From contig CAWCXF010000006.1 of the NCBI GenBank assembly GCA_963799455.1, forward strand, positions 272,748-336,747: a stretch of DNA of 64,000 bases. Reading direction: 5' to 3'. The notes under the pieces were generated by a model. The model saw nothing but the letters and a program-made list of their open reading frames with translations. It did no database searches and was not told the origin of the DNA. Each line of letters opens with the position of its first letter. The first letter of the stretch is position 1. Of the stretch, positions 36,747-44,305 are shown piece by piece. Source of the DNA: CAWCXF01 sp963799455 (GTDB lineage: Bacteria > Pseudomonadota > Alphaproteobacteria > Rhodobacterales > Rhodobacteraceae). The position numbers and the translations under genes were made by a program.

Positions 36747-37141
36747 AGCCACCGCCTGACAGGGATCAGCGTCGCGCACCGCGGCGCTGGCTTGCGAGGG
36801 AGGCAAGCGATGATGGCAGACCCGATCATCCGGGGTTCGAAGGCCCTCGAATGATGCGATCCGACACGAGCTCGTCCAATCGTCTGGCCGCCGGACCGCG
36901 GAAACCATCCAGGCCAGCGGCGGTCTCGGCGCGCGAACGGGCCGGATACGCGACCGCAAGCACCGGTCCCGCCGTCGTCGAACGTATCCATTGCAAGGTG
37001 GATGTGGTCCATGCACGTCGTGTTTCGCTCGCGCGGCGCCGTCCCCGACGCGGCCTCCATGACGACCTCGACGATCGTGCCGGCCACCGACGGGTGTGGG
37101 CGGTGTCGAGCCCTGGGGCCACCATCGCCCCCAGGCTGCGA
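36747..37141. other. Decayed DNA between remnants, no gene recognised
   Basis: About 395 bases after the IS110 remnant and before the recombinase tail. Open frames exist on both strands but none reads as a known family. It probably includes the IS110 right end and recombinase 3' flank. Confidence 0.4.
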
Positions 37142-37333
37142 GGGAGGCGGGATCCGGGAGGCGACGTCGAGATGGTCCCCGTCGACCTCGACCCGCCGGA
37201 CCATCGCCCGCATGAGCTCGCGCGTCCCCTCCCGGCCCGTCCTCTCGAGGCCGCTGTGGACCTTGTGGCCGGACGCCTCCAGGCGGCCGACGAGCAGCGT
37301 CAGCCCCCGCTCGGCCCCGGCGTTGGCGGCCAT
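37142..37333 (-). pseudogene. Serine recombinase C-terminal fragment
   Basis: Minus-strand reading gives ERGLTLLVGRLEASGHKV, then ELMRAMVRRVEVDGDHLDV and ASRIPPP, which resembles the C-terminal end of large serine recombinases (LIRALVRRVEID-type). Only ~60 residues remain. The fragment stops two bases short of the IS5-type element's left end, so the insertion probably cut the gene. Identification rests on a short match. Confidence 0.5.
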
Positions 37334-37335
37334 CG

Positions 37336-38412
37336 GGCCTTGTTGCGCAAATCATCTGAGGGATGGCGGCCCTCTTCCTCCCATTGGGGTCATGCGACGG
37401 GCTTTGTGAGGGGGATGCCGAGCGCGGTGTAGCGGTTGAGGATGGCTATGCGGATTTGGAGCTCGGCGGTCTGGCGGTCGAAGTCGCGCGCCATGAGCTT
37501 CTGACCCAGGAGCTTCATGCAGTTCATCTTGGCCTCGACCCGACTTCGGCGATGGTATCCGCTCCAGCGCCGCCAGATCGTCCGTCCCAGCTGCTTGACG
37601 GCCCGCAGGGCTTCGTTCCGCGCCGGCGCACCGGGGCTGTCCTTCTTCCAGGGCTTGGCGTTTCGCCGCGGTGGGATGACGGCGTCGGCGCCCCGGCCCG
37701 CGATGGCGTCGTGGCACTTGCGAGTGTCGTAGGCCCCATCGGCGGTCACCAAGCCGACCGCCTCGCCCGCGGGGATCTGGCCCAGCAGATCGGGCAGGAC
37801 GGGCGCGTCGCCGACATGGCTGGCGGTGATCTCGACGGCGCGGACCTCCAACGTCGCCTCATCGACAGCCAGGTGGACCTTGCGCCACACGCGACGCCGC
37901 GCCCCGCCGTGCTTGCGGGCATGCCATTCGCCTTCCGCGCACCTTGATGCCGATGCTGTCCACCAACAGTGCTGTCCACCAACAGGTGCAGTGGGCCTGC
38001 GCCGCCTCGATAGGGCAGCTGCACCGCAAGCGTCTGCTGGCGGCGGCAGAGCGTCGAGTGGTCGGGCACCGGCCAGTCGAGCCCCGCCAGCCGGAGCAGG
38101 CTCGCCACGAATACGGTCGTCTGGCCCGGTCATCTGGCGCAGCAGCAGGCCGAACAGCACCTTGATCGTGAGACATGCCTGGATGGCGGCGTCCGAGAAC
38201 ACCTGCCGCCGACCCCTCTTGCCCAACGGCTCGGCCCGCCAGACCATGCCGGGGTCGAACCAGACGGTCAGCGAGCCGCGCTCACGCAGCGACGCGGTGT
38301 AGGCGGCCCAGTTCAGGGTGCGGTAGCGGGTCGGGTCAGGTCGGGACATCCCCGTCAGCCATGCCGTTGGACCCCCGATGTGAATCCCCGGCAGGCTTTG
38401 CGCAACAAGGCC
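37336..38412. mobile_element. IS5-family insertion sequence with 16-bp terminal inverted repeats
   Basis: GGCCTTGTTGCGCAAA at 37336-37351 is matched by its exact complement at 38397-38412, giving a 1,077-bp element around a single minus-strand transposase. Length, the terminal sequence type and the transposase all fit IS5. No target duplication is evident at the flanks (GCCATCG left, GGTCGGC right), so a later deletion or rearrangement at one end is possible. Confidence 0.85.
37390..38349 (-). pseudogene. IS5-family transposase, frame-disrupted
   Basis: Intact ends: YRTLNWAAYTASLRERGSL and QVFSDAAIQACLTIKVLFG at the N-terminus, then VWRKVHLAVDEATLEVRAVEI, VTADGAYDTRKCHDAI and GYHRRSRVEAKMNC (DDE domain with the YREK-like RSRVE). 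The middle is out of frame: a 13-bp tandem duplication (38113-38138) shifts it, a 16-bp duplication (37954-37985) shifts it again, and a 2-base loss near 37940 restores it. The frame never hits a stop, so a full-length but scrambled protein of 320 codons could be made; the shifted middle covers LRLAGLDWPVPDHSTLCRR. Confidence 0.88.
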
Positions 38413-38716
38413 GGTCGGCATGGCGCGCCTCCCGTCTGGACGAGGGCGGCTCGCGCCGCGCGGCGGCCTTGGCGTCGAGGCTCGGGGGCGACGGCACCTC
38501 CCCCAGGCCCGCGCCGCCTCGCGCCCCCCCTCGCGCACGGCGTGCTCCATCACGATGAGCCGGAGCGACGCGTCGCCGCCCCCTCCGGCGGGCGCGCGGG
38601 GGCCGCCCGCTCGGCGAGCAGCTCCCGCGCGGCCCGCGAGCGCCAGCACCCCCCCGCCCGGCCGCCGCGCGCCGCGCCGCGCTCGGCCGCGCTCGCCAGA
38701 GCGGGCACCGCCCCAT
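38413..38716. other. Spacer between two insertion elements
   Basis: 304 bases. A minus-strand frame reads LRLIVMEHAVREGGREAARAW, which looks like real former coding sequence, but I cannot place it in a family. Confidence 0.35.
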
Positions 38717-38802
38717 GGGAGCATGAGGAGGTGTGGGGCGCTCCCCTGAGGGGGGTGCGCACGATGGGATGCCGCCGCGAGGCGACGTGACGGGGCGGGA
38801 CC

Positions 38803-39475
38803 GTGGCGGGGACGACGAGCGGGACGACGAGAGCCTCTACGTCGGCGTCCCCGGCCGGCGAGGTGCTGCAGTTCAAGGTCTGGCTGATGGGCGTGGGCCC
38901 GATGATCTGGCGCCGGCTGCAGGTGCCGCCCACGATGAGCCTGCGCGAGCTGCACGGCGCGCTGCAGGTGGCGATGGGCTGGGAGGGCCTGCGCCTCTAT
39001 ACCAGTTCATCCTGCGCGGCGTGCGCCATGGCTCGTGGGAGCTGTCCGCGGCCTCGCCGCCGTCACGCTGGAGGAGCTGCGCCTGCGCCGGCGAGCGCGG
39101 TTCGCCTACGAGTGCGACCCGAACGTCCCCCGGCGCCACGAGCTGCGCCTGGAGGATCGCGTCGCGGGCCAGCCGCGGCGTGACTAGCCGACCTGCGTCG
39201 GCGACCACGCGCCCGTGCCCGCCCGAGGAGGTCGGCGGACCAGAAGGCGACCAGGTCCGCCGCGAGGCGTGGCTGTCGTTGGAGGCGATGGAGGGCCTCT
39301 CGGAGCTGGCCGGGATCCTCGAGGCGGTGGTGCTCGAAGGGCGCCACGAGGGTCTGGACGAGGAGGCGGTCGAGGCGATGCGCGGCATCCTCGAGCGCAT
39401 GCGGGAGCGCGAGGAGTGGAGGGGCGTGCCGTTCTCGAGGAAGGCCGCCAACGCGCGCCTGCGCGACGGCGAGCC
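38803..39475 (+). pseudogene. Plasmid pRiA4b ORF-3-like protein, frameshifted
   Basis: Frame one: EVLQFKVWLMGVGPMIWRRL and SLRELHGALQVAMGWEGL. A one-base insertion near 39000 moves it to YQFILRGVRHGSWELSAAS, a second shift near 39060 gives VTLEELRLRRRARFAYECD and LRLEDRVAGQPRRD ending in TAG 39185, and a third frame resumes CPPEEVGGPEGDQVRREAWL and GVPFSRKAANARLR. These blocks are the family in its normal order. The family is a common passenger of mobile elements; biochemical role unknown. Confidence 0.8.
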
Positions 39476-39577
39476 CCTCCGTCCTCATGCACCAGCAGTG
39501 CTGACCGTCGGCGCGGCGGAGGGCCGATCGCGGGCGATCAGGGCTTCCGCGGCGAGCAGCGCGGCCCCGTCGCCGCG

Positions 39578-39904
39578 CCGGTCGCGGACATGGCCCATGA
39601 GGTCTCGGGCCGCTGGTGCTGTGACGCGGTCGAGCCTCGCCTTGAGCACCGCCGCCGTGGTCTCGGCGTGGCGCCGCGTCGTGGTGATGTCGGCGTGGCC
39701 GAGCAAGCGCCGCACGTCGGTGATGTCCGGGCCCGAGCGACAGCAGCCGCGTCGCCACCGTGTGGCGCGAGCCGGGTGCGGGTGGACGCGCTTGGCGACG
39801 CCCGCCTCGCGCGCCACCTCGCGCACGATCTGCCCGACCCGCTGGCGGGTGTGGACGTGCGGCGTGGGGCCCGTGCCCCTCTGCCGGCTCTGGAACGGCG
39901 GCCC
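39578..39904 (-). pseudogene. Tyrosine recombinase C-terminal fragment
   Basis: Minus strand: TRQRVGQIVREVAREAGV, then in a second frame SRHTVATRLLSLG (the catalytic H-x-x-R region in damaged form), then back to DITDVRRLLGHADITTTRRHAET, whose LLGHADITTT and final H replacing the usual catalytic Y mark integrase boxes. Two compensating shifts lie at ~39,730-39,790. The N-terminal DNA-binding domain and first catalytic Arg are gone. Confidence 0.8.
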
Positions 39905-39956
39905 GGCGCGGCGGGCGCCGATGGGCCGCGGCACCGTCAGCTTGGAGGAGGGCGCG

Positions 39957-41429
39957 ATGCGCGCACGGATCACGCTGTAGATCACGACCGACGACGGCAC
40001 GCCCGGCGCGGTCGAGGAGGCGGCGCTCCTGACCAGGGCGACCGAGGGCGCAGAGGATCTCGGCCTGTCGCTCGTCGAGGGCAAGGCGCTGCTCGCCGCC
40101 ATCGAGCGACGCCTCGTCCGGTCCCAGGCCGAGGCCTGGGCCCGAGGACGGCGCGGCTGCGAGGGGCGCGGCCGACGGCGGCGGTCCAAGGGCGGCGCCC
40201 CGGTCGCGTTCCGCACCTTGTTCGGCGATGTGCCGCTCGCCAGCCCGCGGCTGCACCGCTGCGCCCGTGAGGACGAGAGCGCACCGGCGGCCTCCTCGCC
40301 CCTCACCGAGCTCCTGCCCGACCACGTCGCGCCAGAGCGGCTTCACCTCGAGGCACGGTGGGCGTCGCTCGCGCCCTGTGGCGCGGCGGCCGCGATGATG
40401 GGGGACGGGCTGCCCATCGGCGCCGGCCTGAACGCGACCACCTTGCGCCAGCACGCGCTGCGCGTCGGCGAGCGCATCGAGGCCGAGGTCGCGCAGGAGG
40501 ACACCACGCTGGCCGTGGGGTGCCCGGCGGACTGGGAGGACCTGCCGATCCCGGGCGGGCGGGTCGTCGCGGGCCTCGACGGCGGCCCCGTGCGCTCGTG
40601 GTCCGACCGCACCCGCGACTTCGGGCGCATCGTCGGCCGCTCCATGCCCGAGGACGGCGGCCCGCGCGCCCTGGGCTTCGTCCACGGCCACGACCGCGAG
40701 CCGACGAGGCGCATCGCAGGCCCGCTCAGGGCTCGAGGCGCGGGCAGGCCAACCAGGGCGTCACCGCCCTCACCGACGGCGGCGAGGAGGTCCGCTCGCT
40801 CGCCTCTCTCGCATCGCGCCGTGCGGGGAGCTCGTCCTCCACTGGCCTCGTGGGCGCGGCCCTTCGGGTCACATCGCCATGCGCGTCACGGTGCCGCGCC
40901 AGCACCTGCGCGGCCTCGCCCATCGCGAGGAGGACGCGGCCGCCGACCTCCTCGAGGAGCTGGAGCGCCTGAAGTGGCTCCTGTGGCACGGCAACGGCTT
41001 CCGGGCGCGCGAGGTCCTCGACGGCCTGCTCATCGGCCTGCTCATCGGCCTGCTCATGGACGTCGACGCCGTGGAGGTCGACCACCCGCACCTGCGCAGG
41101 CTCCGGACCGCGGTCGGCGAGATGGTCGCCGCCATCCGAAAGGACGCGCCCAGCCTGATCAGCTACGGCGAGCGCACCCGCGCCGGCGAGCGCATCTCGC
41201 TGCTTCGCGCGGACCTTTCGGTTCCTCGGCCTTCGCCGAGGCGACCGTCAACGCCGTCACAGCCCCGCGCTTCGCCAAGAAGCAGCAGATGCAGTGGACG
41301 CCGCGCGGCGCCCACCTGCTGCTGCAGGCCCGGACCCAGACGCTCGACGGCACGCTGCGAGGAACCTTCGAGCGCTGGCACCCCGGCCTCGACAACGAGC
41401 CCGAACCCGATCACGCCCGGGCGGCATGA
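39957..41429 (+). pseudogene. ISKra4-family transposase, inactivated
   Basis: From ATG 39957 the reading is MRARITL, an in-frame TAG (39978-39980), then ITTDDGTPG, EDLGLSLVEGKALLAAIERRLV, VAFRTLFGDVPLASPRLHRC, LLPDHVAPERLHLEARWASL, LPIGAGLNATTLRQHALRVG and VVAGLDGGPVRSW. After ~40735 the frame shifts twice (QANQGVTALTDGGEEVRSL; then LEELERLKWLLWHGNGFRAREV) and returns for ATVNAVTAPRFAKKQQMQW and RGAHLLLQARTQTLDGTLR. A 12-bp in-frame duplication gives LLIGLLIGLL at ~41030-41058. Family certain, function lost. Confidence 0.9.
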
Positions 41430-41444
41430 CCACCCCACACTTCC

Positions 41445-41510
41445 TCATGCTCCCTCGGCCTGCCTCAGCGCAAAGGCGATCTGCTCCTGCGTGCATCGTG
41501 CCTGCTTCAT
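41445..41510 (-). pseudogene. IS3-family orfA, 21-codon 5' fragment
   Basis: GGAAGGAGGGGTTGCC then ATG 41510 gives MKQARCTQEQIAFALRQAEG, the standard opening of IS3-type OrfA. It runs into the right inverted repeat of the ISKra4-type element, whose GCATGA supplies an immediate stop. The rest of the IS3 element is not next to the other end. Confidence 0.75.
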
Positions 41511-41936
41511 GGCAACCCCTCCTTCCAGGGTCGGGAGTGCCCGAAACCTCGCGGTCGGGGTGGATCAGATTCCAGGGTCGGGATCCCGGGCCCCGGCCAA
41601 ACCGGTCGAAGCGCGTCAGCTACATCGAAGGCGCGCGCCCCGAAGCGCGCCGCGCCCCGAGGCGCCCTGGGCGACGGAGCCCTGCGCGGCGGCGCGCCGC
41701 GTCAGCGCGAGCAAGCGCTGCGCCCGTCCGGCGCGGCGCCAAGGGCCCCGAAACCGCCGTCACCCGACACGATCGCGCCCCCGGCGCGGGCTTGAGCGCG
41801 ACGAGCGCTCGGCGGCGCCGCGGCAGCGGGCTGGGGCGGTCGTCGCCCGGGCCGATCACGGCGCTCTTCATGCGGGGTCGATCCCGGCCGCGTGGCCCGG
41901 CCCCGCTGGACGATCGTGGTGAAGAGCGGTAACGGC
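41511..41936. other. Junction between IS cluster and glycan genes
   Basis: 426 bases. A 14-bp direct repeat TTCCAGGGTCGGGA occurs at 41523-41536 and 41571-41584, possibly part of the IS3 left end. The rest is dense GC with no recognised gene; it must contain the promoter for the glycan operon. Confidence 0.5.
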
Positions 41937-43103
41937 ATGGGCCAATCCGTCCTCGACGATGCCCGGCCGCGGCCGAGGGAGGCCGTCCTGACCCGAACCC
42001 CGTCCGATCGCAGGCCCCGCGTGCTGCTGTTCTCGGCCGCGCCGCGCTCGGACCGCGGCGGGGTGCAGCGGATGCTCGACCGCCTCGAAGCCACGCTGCC
42101 CGAGGCGGGGCTCGAGGTGGCCCGCATGGGCCCCGACGAGCCCGAGGGCGAGGGCCGCGTGCGGCTGTCGCTGGAGGCGGGCGCCGGCGCCTCGGGGCGC
42201 CCGGCGCTGGGCGCGGTGCCGGGGGCGGCGGGCTCGGCGATGGCGCTGACGCGCGCCTTGGCGCGGCTCGGGCCCGACGTCGTCAACGTCCACTTCGTCA
42301 CCGGCGCCGTCGTCTACTTCCTCGCGCTGCGGCCGCTCTTCGGCTACCGGCTGGCGCTGTCGGCCCATGGCGGCGACCTGCTGCGCGCCACGCCCCAGAT
42401 GCGCGCGCGCCTGCCCGGGTTCCTGCGCGCGGCCGACCACGTCACCGTGGTCTCGGACGAGCTGGCGCGCGCGGCGCTCGAATCCGGCGCCGACGAGTCG
42501 CGGCTGACCCGCATCGCCAACGGCGTGGACACCGGCTTCTGGTGCCCCGGCGATGCGCCGCCGGAGCCGGGCCGGATCGCCGCGGCCGGCCGGCTCCTGC
42601 CGATCAAGGGCTTCGACCTGCTGATCGACGCGGTGGCGGGGCTGCCCGGCGCGACGGCCGCGATCATGGGCGAGGGCGGGGCGCGGGCCGAGCTGACCCG
42701 GCGGATCGAGGCCGCGGGGCTCACGGGCCGCGTGACGCTCGCGGGCCACGTCGCCCCTCGCCGGATGCGCGACGAGCTTCGGCGCGCGGCGCTCTTCGCC
42801 ATGCCCTCGCGCTTCGAGGGGATGCCGCTCGCGCTGATCGAGGCCCTGGCCTGCGGCTGCCCGGCGGTGGCCGCGCGCGTCGGCGGCGTGCCGGAGGTGT
42901 TGACGCCCGACTCGGGCGCGATCGTGCCGCCCGACGACGCACGCGCCTTGCGCGACGCGCTCGCCGCCGGGCTTTCGGGCGCCGCCCCTCACACCCGCGC
43001 CGGCGCCCGCTCGCGCGCCGAGGCGTTCTCCGAGGCCGCGACCTACGGCGCCTATGCCGAGCTGCTCCGCTCCCTCGCCCGTCCCCGCAGGCGCGCGGCG
43101 TGA
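41937..43103 (+). CDS. Glycosyltransferase family 4
   Basis: 388-aa GT-B fold retaining glycosyltransferase. N-terminal domain with RVLLFSAAPRSDRGGVQRML (nucleotide-sugar/acceptor loop) and LALSAHGGDLL; C-terminal domain with RIAAAGRLLPIKGFDLLIDAV, VTLAGHVAPRRM and RFEGMPLALIEALACGCPAVA, the E-x7-E region that binds the donor nucleotide sugar. ATG 41937 is used; GTG 41892 is in frame upstream. First gene of the glycan operon; its stop overlaps the next start (GTGA). Confidence 0.88.
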   Translation: MGQSVLDDARPRPREAVLTRTPSDRRPRVLLFSAAPRSDRGGVQRMLDRLEATLPEAGLEVARMGPDEPEGEGRVRLSLEAGAGASGRPALGAVPGAAGSAMALTRALARLGPDVVNVHFVTGAVVYFLALRPLFGYRLALSAHGGDLLRATPQMRARLPGFLRAADHVTVVSDELARAALESGADESRLTRIANGVDTGFWCPGDAPPEPGRIAAAGRLLPIKGFDLLIDAVAGLPGATAAIMGEGGARAELTRRIEAAGLTGRVTLAGHVAPRRMRDELRRAALFAMPSRFEGMPLALIEALACGCPAVAARVGGVPEVLTPDSGAIVPPDDARALRDALAAGLSGAAPHTRAGARSRAEAFSEAATYGAYAELLRSLARPRRRAA

Positions 43104-44305
43104 CGGCGCGCGCCCTCTACGTCCCCCGCGCCCAGGCCGCGGCCACGGGGCTGCCCGCGCGCGCGCGCCGGCGCCTCGGCTGGTGGGCTGAAGGGCTGGG
43201 CCAGGCGCTGGCCTCCGCGGGGCTGCCGGCGCGCGCGCTGGGCGGCCGCTGGAGGCGCCACGTCTCGGCCGTCGAGCATGCCCGCGCGCACGGCGCCTGC
43301 GAGGAGATCCACGCGCCCGCGACCGAGACGGCGCCGCTGCCGCGCGGGGTGTCCTCGCGCGACGATCTGCCCGACGAGGCCGGCTGGTTCGGCTTCTCCT
43401 TCCGCGACGTGCCGTCGAGGCGGGCAGGGGCCACGCGCCTGCTGCGGATCCCCGACGCGCGCGTGCTCGCCGCCCGGCGCGAGGACGGCGACTACGCCCC
43501 CGCGGTCCTCGACGCGCGCGGCACGAGCCTGGATGCGCGCGAGGTTCGCTTCCGCCCGTTCCACGCCCCCCTCGCGCGCCGCGCGCCCGACCTCGCGTTG
43601 CCCCGCGCCGTCTGGATCGCCGAGCGGGTCTATCACAACCACGCCCACTGGCTCACCGCGCATCTGCCGAAGCTCGCGCTCCTGCGCGATCGGGGCGAGC
43701 TCGGCGCGCTGGTCCTGCCGGCCGAGCGCGGCGCCGCCATCGACGCCTCGCTGCGCCGTCTCGGGATCGAGCCCGCGGACCATCCGCAGCTTCCCACGGG
43801 CGCCGTGCTCGCGGCGGGCGAGCTGACGCTGCTCGACACCGACCGCTTCCGCCCCGAGCTTCTGCGGCTGGCGCGCGACGCGATGGCGGGGCCGGAGGCC
43901 GAAGGCCCGCGGCGGGTGTTCGTGACCCGCCGCTCGGCCCGGGGCCGCCGGTTGGCGGACGAGGCGGGCATCGCCGAGACCCTCGCGGGCCATGGCTTCG
44001 AGGCCGTCGAGATGGAGCGCCTGGACCTCGACGCGCAGGTCGCGCTGATGGCCGGGGCCGAGGCGGTGGTGGCGCCCCACGGCGCGGGGCTGGCCAACAT
44101 CCTGTTCTGCCGCCCCGGGGCGCGGGTGCTGGAGATCGCCGACCCGGCCTATCCCAACCCCAATTTCTACGCCATGGCCGCGGGGCTCGGGCTCGATTAC
44201 GGGCTGCTCGCGGCCCGCGGCGTGGGCCACGGCCACCCGCTCGACCGCGACCTCGCGGTGGAGGAGGGCGCCTTGCGCGCCGCGGTCGAGGCGATGCTGC
44301 CATGA
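43100..44305 (+). CDS. GT61-family glycosyltransferase (DUF563)
   Basis: 401 aa. The family signature is present: AERVYHNHAHWLTAHLPKLALL, RRVFVTRRSARGRRLADEAG, and VVAPHGAGLANILFCRPGARVLEI. Relatives in bacteria add sugars to capsule or lipopolysaccharide-type glycans; eukaryotic members are xylosyl- and GlcNAc-transferases. GTG 43100 overlaps the upstream stop, and the downstream GT2 ATG overlaps this stop (ATGA), so the three are translationally coupled. Confidence 0.87.
   Translation: MTARALYVPRAQAAATGLPARARRRLGWWAEGLGQALASAGLPARALGGRWRRHVSAVEHARAHGACEEIHAPATETAPLPRGVSSRDDLPDEAGWFGFSFRDVPSRRAGATRLLRIPDARVLAARREDGDYAPAVLDARGTSLDAREVRFRPFHAPLARRAPDLALPRAVWIAERVYHNHAHWLTAHLPKLALLRDRGELGALVLPAERGAAIDASLRRLGIEPADHPQLPTGAVLAAGELTLLDTDRFRPELLRLARDAMAGPEAEGPRRVFVTRRSARGRRLADEAGIAETLAGHGFEAVEMERLDLDAQVALMAGAEAVVAPHGAGLANILFCRPGARVLEIADPAYPNPNFYAMAAGLGLDYGLLAARGVGHGHPLDRDLAVEEGALRAAVEAMLP

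Larger units (their letters stand above)
38717..41454. mobile_element. ISKra4-type element with passenger genes, inactive
   Basis: GGGAGCATGAGGAGGTGTGG at 38717 onward (22 bp to 38738) is repeated inverted at 41433-41454 with one mismatch. The 2,738-bp interval contains a pRiA4b ORF-3-like gene, a tyrosine-recombinase fragment on the other strand, and an ISKra4 transposase ending 4 bases before the right repeat. ISKra4-family elements are known to vary in length through passenger genes. All three genes carry frameshifts. Confidence 0.7.

Noticed and set aside
36747..37130. Another transposase on the minus strand (MDHIHLAMDTFDD...)
   Set aside because: Single short stretch without any motif; could be chance in GC-rich DNA.
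38413..38716. Remnant of the same serine recombinase on the far side of the IS5 element
   Set aside because: The minus-strand peptide there shows no similarity to recombinase domains that I can recognise.
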